From the NCBI RefSeq assembly GCF_000315795.1, contig NZ_ANHY01000011.1, forward strand, positions 1 through 64,000: DNA of 64,000 nucleotides, given 5' to 3'. The notes under the pieces were generated by a model, which saw nothing but the letters and a program-made list of their open reading frames with translations, did not search any database and was not told the origin of the DNA. Shown here piece after piece: positions 46,334 to 54,062 of the stretch; position 1 is the first letter of the stretch; the number at the start of each line of letters is the position of its first letter. The DNA is from Caenispirillum salinarum AK4. Its GTDB lineage: Bacteria; Pseudomonadota; Alphaproteobacteria; Rhodospirillales; Rhodospirillaceae. Position numbers and translations under genes: made by a program.

Positions 46334-47799
46334 TCCCCGACGACCTGACGGGCTGGCTGGCGCCGGCCGGCGCCCTATTCGACCCGTTGATCCGGGCCGC
46401 CGTCATCATCGGCTACCTGATCTTCGCCAGCGGCCTGATCCAGACGCTGCTGCACGCGGTGCAACTGGCCGTCGCCTACCGGGCGCTGCGCCGGCGGGCG
46501 GTGGTGCGTGACCCGCTGGCCGCCTGGTGGACGTTCGCCGAGCAGACCATTCCCATCTCGTTGCTCGTGCCGGCCTACAACGAGCAGACGACCATCGTCG
46601 ACAGCGTGCGGTCCATGCTGGCGCTGCACTACCCCAACTTCGAGGTGATCGTCGTCAACGACGGCTCGAAGGACACCACGCTGGCGACACTGATCGAGGC
46701 CTTCGACCTGCGCCCCGTCGAGCGGGCCCACGAAGAGGCCGTGCCCCATGCCGCCATCCGCGGCCTCTACGCCAATCCCCGCCATCCGCGCCTGCTGGTG
46801 GTGGACAAGGAGAACGGGGGCAAGGCCGATGCCCTGAACGCCGGCATCAACCTCAGCCGCACGCCGCTGTTCTGCGCCGTCGACGCCGACAGCCTGCTGG
46901 AGACCGACGCGCTGTTGCGCGCGGTGCAGCCCTTCATGCGCGACCCGGACAAGGTGGTGGCCGTCGGCGGCACCATCCGGGTCGCCAACGGGAGCCGGGT
47001 GCGCGCCGGGCGCATCCTGAAGGTGGGCCTGCCGCGCCATCCTCTGGCGCTGTTCCAGGTGGTGGAGTATCTGCGGGCGTTCCTCATGGCGCGGCTGGCC
47101 TGGAGCGAATGGGGCGCGATGATGCTCATATCCGGCGCCTTCGGCATCTTCCGGCGTACCGTGGCGGTGGACGTCGGCGGCTACAGCCACGGCACGGTGG
47201 GCGAAGACATGGAGATCATCGTCAAGATCCACCGCCACCTGCGCGACACCGGCAGCGCCTACGAGATCCGCTTCGTGCCCGAGCCCGTGTGCTGGACCGA
47301 GGTGCCGGAAAGCCTGTCGGTCCTCTCGCGGCAGCGGCGGCGCTGGCAGCGTGGCAGCCTGGAGTCCTTCTTCAAGCACCGCGGCATGATCGGCCGCCGT
47401 CGCTACGGCATCGCCGGCAGCCTGGGGACGGTGAACATTCTGGTGACCGACGTGCTGGGCCCGCCGCTGGAGGCGCTGGGCTACGTGCTGATCCCCGTCC
47501 TCTGGGCGGCGGGACTGCTGAGCCTGGATTTCTTCCTGGCCTACCTGGCGCTGGTCTTCGCGCTCGGGGTGTTCATCTCCGTCGGCGCGCTGATCCTGGA
47601 GGAAATCGAGCTGCGGCGCTATCCCGACGCCGGCGATCTGGCGCGGCTGACACTGGCCGCCGTGGTGGAGAATTTCGGCTACCGCCAGATCAACAACGTC
47701 TGGCGCATGATGGGCTGGTGGGACTTCCTGCGCCGCAAACAGGGATGGGGCGACATGCGGCGCAAGGGCTTCGGCGGGTCGGAAGGACGAAAAGGATGA
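46330..47799 (+). CDS. Processive family 2 glycosyltransferase (left copy)
   Basis: A 489-residue membrane GT2 of the cellulose/hyaluronan-synthase type. A helix at about 24-48 precedes the GT-A domain. Catalytic residues seen: Asp111 (VVNDGSKD), DAD at 185-187 (CAVDADS), Glu292-Asp293 (VGEDMEI) and QRRRW at 335-339, the D,D,D,QxxRW set of processive enzymes. C-terminal helices at about 370-395, 395-420 and 420-440 would form the translocation channel. No PilZ domain. With the second GT2 at 52697 it suggests a heteropolymer or two polymers. Confidence 0.88.
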   Translation: MIPDDLTGWLAPAGALFDPLIRAAVIIGYLIFASGLIQTLLHAVQLAVAYRALRRRAVVRDPLAAWWTFAEQTIPISLLVPAYNEQTTIVDSVRSMLALHYPNFEVIVVNDGSKDTTLATLIEAFDLRPVERAHEEAVPHAAIRGLYANPRHPRLLVVDKENGGKADALNAGINLSRTPLFCAVDADSLLETDALLRAVQPFMRDPDKVVAVGGTIRVANGSRVRAGRILKVGLPRHPLALFQVVEYLRAFLMARLAWSEWGAMMLISGAFGIFRRTVAVDVGGYSHGTVGEDMEIIVKIHRHLRDTGSAYEIRFVPEPVCWTEVPESLSVLSRQRRRWQRGSLESFFKHRGMIGRRRYGIAGSLGTVNILVTDVLGPPLEALGYVLIPVLWAAGLLSLDFFLAYLALVFALGVFISVGALILEEIELRRYPDAGDLARLTLAAVVENFGYRQINNVWRMMGWWDFLRRKQGWGDMRRKGFGGSEGRKG

Positions 47800-47877
47800 A
47801 AGTCATCACGGCTCCCGGGAGAGCGCGCTCCGCCCGGTGAGGCCTGACGTCCCTTTGGACAGCCCGCCAGGGCGGCA

Positions 47878-47979
47878 GAGGGCGGCCGGATCGTCGAGCA
47901 GGGACCGGCGAAACCATTCTTGCATGACCCGCAGGAACAGAGGACGCAGCGGCTCCCGGCCCGGTTCGGGGCAGGGTAG
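47878..47979 (+). pseudogene. 3' fragment of a tcyN-like ABC ATPase gene
   Basis: Thirty-four codons, [20 protein letters not shown] and onward to GAG-stop, align without gaps to the last 34 codons of tcyN at 2711-2812. By hand 80 of 102 bases match and both end in a stop at the same codon. No homology continues on either side. It lies between the left GT2 gene and the kinase at 48048, at the junction where the exopolysaccharide genes are interrupted. It is a relic of a lost transporter gene or of a recombination event. Confidence 0.75.
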
Positions 47980-48047
47980 CCATCCCACGCCGGCTCTGAT
48001 GATCCAGTGCCGCGGCGGGAACGGCCGCTGGGACCCCCGCCGGTGTC

Positions 48048-49397
48048 TCAGCACGCCGGCAACCTCAACACCGCGTGGCCGCCAGTGCCGGAGGGCCCCT
48101 CGTCAAGCGCCACGGAGCCGCTGTAAAGCTCCGCCAGGTCGCGCGCAATCGAGAGGCCGAGGCCCGTGCCGGGCACGGCCTCGTCAAGCCGGATGCCGCG
48201 CTGGAACGCCGCTTCGCGCAATCTGGGCGGGAGGCCGGGGCCGTCATCGTCGATGGTGATTACGAGGACACCATTCTCAGCGCGCGCCGCGACCCGTATG
48301 CGATTGCGGCCCCACTTACCCGCGTTGTCGATAAGGGCGCCCGCCATCTCCTGAAGGTCCTGTGCATCTCCCTTGAAGGCGAGGCCCGCCGGCACATCCA
48401 TCTCGACCGCCTTGCCGTACAGGCGGCCGATGGTGCGGCAGAGCGGTTCCAGCGTTTCCGCCACCGGCGCCCGGGCACCCGGCAGGTCGCGCGACGCGGC
48501 GGCGCGGGCACGGGCAAGGTTGGCCTCCACCTGCCGCCGCATGGCTTCCACCTGCTCCATCAGAACCGCCGCCGGTTCGTCCTGTCCCGCTCCGGCCAGA
48601 TGCTGCGCCTCGGCGCTGATGACCGCGAGCGGTGTCTTCAGGCCGTGCGCCAGGTCTCCCGCCTGGCGGCGGGCGCGGTGCGTCGAATTGCGGGCGTGGT
48701 CGAGCAGGATGTTGAGATCGTCAACCAGCGGCACCACCTCGGCCGGAAAGGCCCCCGCCAGCCGCTCCGCCTTACCGCGGCGTACCGTCAGAACGCGCTC
48801 CCGCAAGCGCTGCATGGGCCGGAGCACCACCACGCCCTGGGCCACCGCCGCAAGCATCAGCGCAACGGCGAGCACGGCAAAAGCCCCCAACAGGTCGCGC
48901 GTGAAGCGGCCGACCGCCGCCTCGACCTCCGCCATGTCCTGGGCCACCGCCACCCGCAGCGGGGCGTCCCGCCCCGGCAGGCGAACCAGGCGCTCGGCGC
49001 TGAGCAATGCGGCCTCACGGGGGCCGCGTATGGCATGCACGTGTACCTGACCGTCGCGAACGGTATCGGCGGGCAGCGGCAGCGCGGCATCCCACAGCGA
49101 ACGGGACCGCGCCACCGGCGAGCCCACCGGCCCGACCTGCCAATAAAGCCCCGACAGCGGCTGTCGGAAGCGCGGATCACTGAGCGGCGGGAACACGGTT
49201 ACGGTGCCGTCCGGCTCAACCGTGAGCGCGGCGATCAACTGGTCCATGTCGGTCACCAGCCGGTCCCTCGCCTGGGCTTCGACGTGGTCGCGGAACAGGT
49301 CCACCAGAACCCAGCCGCTGGCTGCGAGGGCCACACCGATCCAGCAGACCGCACCGGCCAGCATGCGCAACCGCAACGACGGCGTGGGACGCGTCAT
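48048..49397 (-). CDS. Sensor histidine kinase of the SHP/DHC cluster
   Basis: A 449-residue EnvZ/QseC-like kinase. ATG 49397 overlaps the regulator's stop (ATGA). Helices at about 11-32 and 165-187 enclose a periplasmic domain of about 130 residues; HAMP follows. The H-box DLAHGLKTPLAVISAEAQHL supplies the phosphorylated His (near 252), the N-box is ALIDNAGKWGRNR, and G-boxes are DDDGPGLPP and GTGLGLSIARDL. It pairs with the OmpR-type regulator and the PepSY protein upstream. It probably senses a redox or envelope cue connected with the divergent cytochrome genes. Confidence 0.88.
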   Translation of the reverse strand: MTRPTPSLRLRMLAGAVCWIGVALAASGWVLVDLFRDHVEAQARDRLVTDMDQLIAALTVEPDGTVTVFPPLSDPRFRQPLSGLYWQVGPVGSPVARSRSLWDAALPLPADTVRDGQVHVHAIRGPREAALLSAERLVRLPGRDAPLRVAVAQDMAEVEAAVGRFTRDLLGAFAVLAVALMLAAVAQGVVVLRPMQRLRERVLTVRRGKAERLAGAFPAEVVPLVDDLNILLDHARNSTHRARRQAGDLAHGLKTPLAVISAEAQHLAGAGQDEPAAVLMEQVEAMRRQVEANLARARAAASRDLPGARAPVAETLEPLCRTIGRLYGKAVEMDVPAGLAFKGDAQDLQEMAGALIDNAGKWGRNRIRVAARAENGVLVITIDDDGPGLPPRLREAAFQRGIRLDEAVPGTGLGLSIARDLAELYSGSVALDEGPSGTGGHAVLRLPAC

Positions 49398-50053
49398 GCC
49401 TCCGGCACCCGATAACCGAGGCCCCGCACCGTGCATATCAACCCGGCGCCCAGCTTGCGCCGAAGGCGGCCGACGAAGACCTCGATGGTGTTGCTGTCGC
49501 GGTCAAAATCCTGGGCGTATACGTGTTCCGTCAGTTCGGCGCGGCTGACCACCTTGCCCTTGTGCAGCATGAGGTAGGCGAGCACCCGGTATTCATGGGC
49601 CGTCAGCGACACCGGCTCGCCGCCGCGGGTAACGGTGGCGGCGCGGGTATCGAGTGTCACGTCCCCGACCCGCACCTCCGGCTCAGCCTGGCCGGCGGCG
49701 CGGCGGATCAGGGCGCGCAGGCGGGCCAGCAGTTCCTCGGTGTTGAAGGGCTTGGTGAGATAGTCGTCCGCCCCCGCATCAAGCCCCGCCACCTTTTCGC
49801 TCCAGCCGTCGCGGGCGGTCAGCACAAGAACGGGCATGGTGCGTCCGGCCGCGCGCCATTGCCGCAGCACGGTCACCCCGTCGAGCCGGGGCAGGCCCAG
49901 ATCGAGCACGACCACGTCGTATTCCTCGGTCTCCCCCAGCAGGTGGCCGCGTTCGCCGTCATGGGCGGTGTCCACCGCATAACCGGCCGCCTGAAGGGCC
50001 CGTTCCAGTTGGAGCGTGAGGCGCGGTTCGTCTTCCACGACCAGCACCCTCAT
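49394..50053 (-). CDS. OmpR-family response regulator of the SHP/DHC cluster
   Basis: A 219-residue regulator. The receiver domain has EDEP near residue 8, phosphoacceptor Asp51 in VVVLDLGLPRLDG, and KPF near 102. The winged-helix output (about 125-217) contains VSLTAHEYRVLAYLMLHKGK and RDSNTIEVFVGRLRRKLGAG. It overlaps the PepSY gene upstream and the kinase downstream. Direct repeats with 11-base spacing in the divergent promoter region (50392-50436) are the expected binding sites, so it likely controls both its own operon and the cytochrome genes. Confidence 0.9.
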   Translation of the reverse strand: MRVLVVEDEPRLTLQLERALQAAGYAVDTAHDGERGHLLGETEEYDVVVLDLGLPRLDGVTVLRQWRAAGRTMPVLVLTARDGWSEKVAGLDAGADDYLTKPFNTEELLARLRALIRRAAGQAEPEVRVGDVTLDTRAATVTRGGEPVSLTAHEYRVLAYLMLHKGKVVSRAELTEHVYAQDFDRDSNTIEVFVGRLRRKLGAGLICTVRGLGYRVPEA

Positions 50054-50367
50054 TCGTCATGGCCCTCCGTTTTCAGCAATTTACCACTGCGGGCGTCGAA
50101 ATAATGCTCGATGACGCGTCCCAGCGGCGTGAGCACCTTCAACTCATAGACCAGCCGGCCGTGCTCGCGCTCCAGTTCCACCTCGATCAGCCGGCCCGCG
50201 GACTCGATGCCGCTGCGCTCCAGCAGCGCGGCGAGCGGCAGGGTGTCACCGGCCTCCAGCGCGCGGCGGGCACGCTCGTGGTCCTCGTGGTCGTCCTCGT
50301 CCGCCAGCACCGGCAGGACCGGTAGCAGCAGCAAGGCGGCCAAGAGGAAGAGGTGTCGTCGTCGCAT
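50050..50367 (-). CDS. PepSY-domain periplasmic protein
   Basis: A 105-residue secreted protein. ATG 50367 was preferred because ggag lies 5 bases upstream; ATG 50379 adds four residues. Signal peptide about 1-22 (LLALLLLPVLPVLA), then the acidic DEDDHEDHERARRALEAGDT and a PepSY domain (LPLAALLERSG through HYFDARSGKLL). Such proteins are frequent first genes of OmpR/EnvZ-type operons and may modulate the kinase in the periplasm. It overlaps the regulator by 4 bases. Confidence 0.85.
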   Translation of the reverse strand: MRRRHLFLLAALLLLPVLPVLADEDDHEDHERARRALEAGDTLPLAALLERSGIESAGRLIEVELEREHGRLVYELKVLTPLGRVIEHYFDARSGKLLKTEGHDE

Positions 50368-50391
50368 GATCTCCACCATAGCCCAGGCGGA

Positions 50392-50436
50392 TGAACGCCG
50401 GCTGAACGGCCGTGCGCCCTTCAGGTGCGGTTCAGG
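50392..50436. promoter_or_regulatory. Mirror-image direct repeats, probable response-regulator operators
   Basis: Between the divergent PepSY and cytochrome operons lie TGAAC at 50392 and 50403, and TTCAGG at 50420 and 50431. Each pair is spaced by 11 bases, one helical turn, and the two pairs point in opposite directions (TGAA is the complement of TTCA). OmpR-family dimers bind exactly such tandem half-sites, one pair for each promoter. Binding by the regulator at 49394-50053 is inferred. Confidence 0.55.
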
Positions 50437-50487
50437 AAAGCCCTGCTACACCAATGGGCATGACGACAGTTGAGCAGGAGGCATCCC

Positions 50488-50766
50488 ATGATCGTCAAGA
50501 CAATCATTCAGGGACTGGCCGCCGCGGCGGTGATCGCCGCCGCCGGCCTGGCCTGGGCCGAGGTGGCGGCGCCGCCCGCACCGCCCGCCGATTCCGCAAC
50601 CGACACTGGCTATCCGACGGCGCCGGAACGCCCGGACGACCGGCAGACGGACCGCATGGCAGGCGGCGGCGACACAGGATACCTGCCGGCGCTCCTTGGC
50701 CGTCCGGTCCATGATGACGACGACCTGGAAGAGCGCCACGAGCGCGGGGAGGACGACGATGACTGA
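50488..50766 (+). CDS. Small acidic secreted protein, first gene of the cytochrome operon
   Basis: A 92-residue protein with an aggagg site before ATG 50488, a signal peptide (about 1-24, ...GLAWA) and a low-complexity mature part. It has two copies of DTGY followed by P, and a very acidic C-terminus (HDDDDLEERHERGEDDDD). I do not recognise the family; the Asp/His tail could bind a divalent metal. It overlaps the cytochrome b561 gene by 8 bases, so it is part of that operon. Confidence 0.7.
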   Translation: MIVKTIIQGLAAAAVIAAAGLAWAEVAAPPAPPADSATDTGYPTAPERPDDRQTDRMAGGGDTGYLPALLGRPVHDDDDLEERHERGEDDDD

Positions 50767-51274
50767 TGCGCCCCGCCGTCGCCGCCGCTTCGCCATGCCG
50801 GCCATGAAGGCGTGGCATGCCGTGGTCGCCGGCGGCTTCCTGGTCGCCTACCTGACCGGCGACAGCGACGACGTCTACATCATGCATCAGGTCGCCGGTT
50901 ACACGGTTCTGGGCGCCCTCGTGCTGCGTCTGGCGGTCGCCCCCTTCGCCCACAAGCCACCGTGGCGGATGCCGCGCGCGTCGCTGGCGGCGGGGCGCGA
51001 GTGGCTGACGACCCGGTGCGGCCGCAACCCGCTGTTCGCCTGGCTCGCCGTCGCCCTGTTCGCTACCGTCGGCGCCGCGGCCGCCAGCGGCATGGCGGCG
51101 CACTGGCTGTTGTGGGTGGAAGACCTGCACGAGGCGCTGTCGACGGCCTCTCTCTGGGTCGTGCTCGGCCATGTCGCCTTCATCCTGCTGATGTTCGGCG
51201 GCAGGCGGCGGGTGGCGGCCCTGTGGCGCCGCTTTGTCGATGGCCATTCCACCCGCCTGAAGGAGAGTTCGTAA
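50759..51274 (+). CDS. Cytochrome b561 (Ni/Fe-hydrogenase-type) membrane subunit
   Basis: A 171-residue membrane cytochrome. Histidines for two b hemes are visible: AWHAVVAGGFLVAY, IMHQVAGYTVLGALVLRL, WVEDLHEALSTASLWVVLGH. Four helices fit (about 15-35, 40-62, 90-112, 125-148). It probably feeds electrons from the quinol pool to the periplasmic cytochromes encoded next. This is the membrane partner regularly found in SHP/DHC clusters. It overlaps the SHP gene by one base (TAATG). Confidence 0.87.
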   Translation: MTDAPRRRRRFAMPAMKAWHAVVAGGFLVAYLTGDSDDVYIMHQVAGYTVLGALVLRLAVAPFAHKPPWRMPRASLAAGREWLTTRCGRNPLFAWLAVALFATVGAAAASGMAAHWLLWVEDLHEALSTASLWVVLGHVAFILLMFGGRRRVAALWRRFVDGHSTRLKESS

Positions 51275-51702
51275 TGCCCCGGTTCGCGATGCTCGCCGCC
51301 GCGCTTCTGGCGGTGATGACGGGCGGCCCCGCGTCGGCCGGCGACGCCGCCGACCGAGCCGCCATTCTGTCCGGCTATGCCGAGCAGGCCGCCGCCGATG
51401 ATCCCGGCTTCAGCGGCTTCACGGCGGCGCGCGGCGAGGACCTGTTCCGCACCCGCTGGGCTGGCGGCGATGCCCGCACGCCGGCCTGCACCGCCTGCCA
51501 TACCGAGGACCCGCGCGCCCAGGGCCGCAACGCCAAGACCGGGCGGCCGATCGAGCCGGCCGCCGTTTCGGTCGAGCCGGATCGCTTCACCGACATCGAC
51601 GAGGTAGAAAAGCAGTTCCGCCGCGACTGTGATTCCGTGCTCGGCCGGGCCTGCACGGCGCGAGAAAAAGGCGACTACATCACCTTCATGCAGGAGCAGT
51701 GA
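51274..51702 (+). CDS. shp: SHP-type monoheme cytochrome c (DUF1924)
   Basis: A 142-residue periplasmic protein: signal peptide about 1-22, heme motif CTACH at 72-76, and GRNAKTGRPIEP, where the Asn is the unusual sixth heme ligand known from sphaeroides heme protein. Two further cysteines (119 and 127) can form the disulfide described for SHP. SHP binds O2 or nitric oxide transiently at the Asn side; its physiological role is still unsettled. The gene order b561-SHP-DHC plus a two-component pair matches described SHP clusters. Confidence 0.88.
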   Translation: MPRFAMLAAALLAVMTGGPASAGDAADRAAILSGYAEQAAADDPGFSGFTAARGEDLFRTRWAGGDARTPACTACHTEDPRAQGRNAKTGRPIEPAAVSVEPDRFTDIDEVEKQFRRDCDSVLGRACTAREKGDYITFMQEQ

Positions 51703-51704
51703 CC

Positions 51705-52178
51705 ATGCGCGCAGTCCTTCTCGCCCTCCCGCTGGCCGTCGCCCTGGGAAGCGGCCCCTTGCTGGCCGATGACGACGAATGGATGCCGCCGGTGACCCAT
51801 ACGCTGACCCGGGAAGAGTGCGGCGACTGTCACATGGCCTTCCAGCCGGGTTTTCTGCCGGCGCGGTCGTGGAACCGGATGATGGGCACACTCTCCGATC
51901 ACTTCGGTGACGATGCTTCCATCGGGATTGAAAAGGCGAACGCCATCCGCGCCTACCTGACCGCCAACGCCGGCGATGTCGACCGGCGCGGCGCGGCGCG
52001 GGGCTACATGCGGTGGATCACTCCAGACGGGGTCCCCCAGCGCATCACCGAAAACCCGGCATTCGTGCGCGAGCATGACTTCCGGCCGAGCGTCTGGCAG
52101 CGTCACGACGTGGTGACGAAGTCCAACTGCCTCTCCTGTCACAAGGGCGCGGACCGCGGATACTACGAGGATGACTGA
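51705..52178 (+). CDS. dhc: Diheme cytochrome c (DHC)
   Basis: A 157-residue periplasmic diheme cytochrome with a signal peptide (about 1-21). Heme motifs are CGDCH at 39-43 and CLSCH at 142-146, with VTHTLTREECGDCHMAFQPG typical of the DHC family. It accepts electrons from cytochrome b561 and reduces SHP in the known clusters. ATG 51705 starts 2 bases after the SHP stop. It is the last gene of this operon and converges on the CMD gene. Confidence 0.88.
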   Translation: MRAVLLALPLAVALGSGPLLADDDEWMPPVTHTLTREECGDCHMAFQPGFLPARSWNRMMGTLSDHFGDDASIGIEKANAIRAYLTANAGDVDRRGAARGYMRWITPDGVPQRITENPAFVREHDFRPSVWQRHDVVTKSNCLSCHKGADRGYYEDD

Positions 52179-52198
52179 GCAGCGGCGACGGCGCGGGC

Positions 52199-52522
52199 CT
52201 ACCCCTTTTTGCCGGAGACGATGTCGTCGATCCACGTCAGGGCGGCAACCGCCTGCGGAAATCCCAGCGTGCCGATCGCAAGGATGGCGACCTGCTGGAT
52301 GGCTTCCGGCGGGATGCCTTCGGACAGGGCACGGCGGCAATGGGAATGGACGCCACCTTCCGAAGCGGCCCCTATGGCAAGCGCCAGCTTCACCAACCTG
52401 CGCTCCTTGTCTTCAAGCGGACCGGCCTCCGAGCAGGCCTCCCCCAGCGCGGCATAAGCTTTCCAGACAGCCGGATGGTCCCGTGCAAGATCGCCTGCCG
52501 CGGCCGGAAGCTTGTCTTTCAT
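52199..52522 (-). CDS. Carboxymuconolactone decarboxylase (AhpD-like) family protein
   Basis: A 107-residue single-domain CMD protein: KDKERRLVKLALAIGA-like helix (LEDKERRLVKLALAIGAASE), then GGVHSHCRRALSEGIPPEAI. The AhpD CxxC peroxidase motif is absent; only one cysteine lies in the HSHCRR loop, so this is not a standard AhpD peroxidase. Close relatives are annotated only by fold. It may protect against peroxides or act as a small decarboxylase/lactonase-like protein. It stands alone, convergent to dhc. The 174-base gap after it (52523-52696) contains an inverted repeat GGAGCC-N14-GGCTCC (52583-52608). Confidence 0.82.
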   Translation of the reverse strand: MKDKLPAAAGDLARDHPAVWKAYAALGEACSEAGPLEDKERRLVKLALAIGAASEGGVHSHCRRALSEGIPPEAIQQVAILAIGTLGFPQAVAALTWIDDIVSGKKG

Positions 52523-52696
52523 CGTACCTCTCCATATTTGCTGATGATGCCGCTGCTGCTTCCACGCGGCCGCTCTGCGCTCGGAGCCTCACCGCCCGGA
52601 ACGGCTCCAGGCGCCACGATGAGCCATTCCCGGCCGGTCCCACAAGGGCGGAGCCTTCATACGATCGGCGGCGTTATACCTCTATCGGAGGCTCGC

Positions 52697-53992
52697 TTGA
52701 TCGACACCGCCCTGCATTTCCTCTTCGGCCTGCCGCCGGAGCAGTTCATCCGCACCTTCTGGCTGCTGATTCTGGTGGAGGTGCCGCGTTTCTTCGTCAG
52801 CTATGCCGTCGTCATCGGCGCCTGGCTGTTCGGGCGGGAGCGCGGTCCGCCCGTACCACCGGCCGGCGGCCGGGAAGCGGCTGATCCTGCCCTCGGCGTC
52901 TCCGTTCTGGTGCCGGCGCACAACGATGCCGACAGCGTCGCGCGCACGGTCATCTCCCTGCGCGAACAGCCGCACCGGCCGCTGGAGATCATCGTGGCCG
53001 ACGACGGTTCCACCGACGCGACGGCCTCCGTCTGCCGCCGACTGGAGCGGCAGGGCATGATCGACCGATACGTGCGCGCGGACTCCCGGGGCGGCAAGTC
53101 CTCGGCGCTCAATACCGCGTTCTCGCTGGCCCGCCAGCCGGTCCTCCTGCTGACCGATGCCGACACCACCTTCGACCGCGATGCCGTGGCCGTCGCCGTC
53201 GAGCATTTCCGAGACCCCGACGTGGGAGCGGTCGGCGGCACGCTGCGGGTCCGCAACGCCGACGCCACGCTGGTCACGCGGCTGCAGCAGATCAACTACT
53301 TCATCGCCATCATGGCCGGGCGGCTGGTCAACAACATGCTGGGGTTCTTCTTCGTGGGCTCGGGCGCCTTCAGCATGTACCGGCGCACCGCCGTCAGTGG
53401 CGTCGGCGGCTGGGACTTCGGCCCGGGCGAGGACGGCGACATGATGGTGCGGCTGAGGCTGGCCGGCTGGACCGCGCTGTTCGAGCCCCACGCCGTCTGC
53501 CGCACCATCGCGCCGGAAAGCATCGCCCGGCTGATCCGCCAGCGGGTGCGGTGGAACCGGTCGCTCATCCGCAACCGCTTCCGCAAGGCGCGACGCTACG
53601 CCCTGGTGCCGCGCCAGAAGGCCTTCGACGGACAACTGGCGGCGGGCATGGTCGACGGGTTCATTTTCACCGCGCTGATCCCGTTCCTCTTCCTGGTCTA
53701 CCTGGTGGACCAGTTCCTGCTCTACGGCATCTGGTTCATCGCCGTGCTGCTGGCGGTGCAGATCATGTACGTGACGCTTCAGGTGGCGAAATACCTGCTG
53801 CTCCTCGCCCTGTCGCCGGACAAGCGCACGGACCTGCGCTACCTGCCCTTCGTGCCGCTCTACACGGTGGCCAACGTCTACCTGCTGCGGTGGGTGAGGC
53901 TCTACGCCGTGGTGAACGAGTTGGTCTTCCGCGGTTCCTACAAGGACCCGTTCGTGCCGGCCAAGGTGCGGCGGCAGGCTCCCAGGTACTGA
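52697..53992 (+). CDS. Processive family 2 glycosyltransferase (right copy)
   Basis: A 431-residue membrane GT2. The start is TTG 52697: ggagg lies 5 bases upstream (52687-52691), and no ATG fits before the first helix. Helices at about 20-45 and four near the C-terminus (310-335, 338-360 and so on) surround a GT-A domain. That domain has Asp103 (VADDGSTD), DAD 154-156, Glu245-Asp246 (GPGEDGD) and QRVRW at 282-286, the processive synthase set. It is shorter than cellulose synthase and has no PilZ domain. It begins the right half of the exopolysaccharide locus with the TackOD1, fusion-protein and UDP-sugar dehydrogenase genes. Confidence 0.87.
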   Translation: MIDTALHFLFGLPPEQFIRTFWLLILVEVPRFFVSYAVVIGAWLFGRERGPPVPPAGGREAADPALGVSVLVPAHNDADSVARTVISLREQPHRPLEIIVADDGSTDATASVCRRLERQGMIDRYVRADSRGGKSSALNTAFSLARQPVLLLTDADTTFDRDAVAVAVEHFRDPDVGAVGGTLRVRNADATLVTRLQQINYFIAIMAGRLVNNMLGFFFVGSGAFSMYRRTAVSGVGGWDFGPGEDGDMMVRLRLAGWTALFEPHAVCRTIAPESIARLIRQRVRWNRSLIRNRFRKARRYALVPRQKAFDGQLAAGMVDGFIFTALIPFLFLVYLVDQFLLYGIWFIAVLLAVQIMYVTLQVAKYLLLLALSPDKRTDLRYLPFVPLYTVANVYLLRWVRLYAVVNELVFRGSYKDPFVPAKVRRQAPRY

Positions 53993-54062
53993 CCCAAGGC
54001 ACCTTCTTCCGCCGCAACCAGCGGGACCGCCGCCTGCGTTAAAGGCGTAGGAGGTATGCCTT

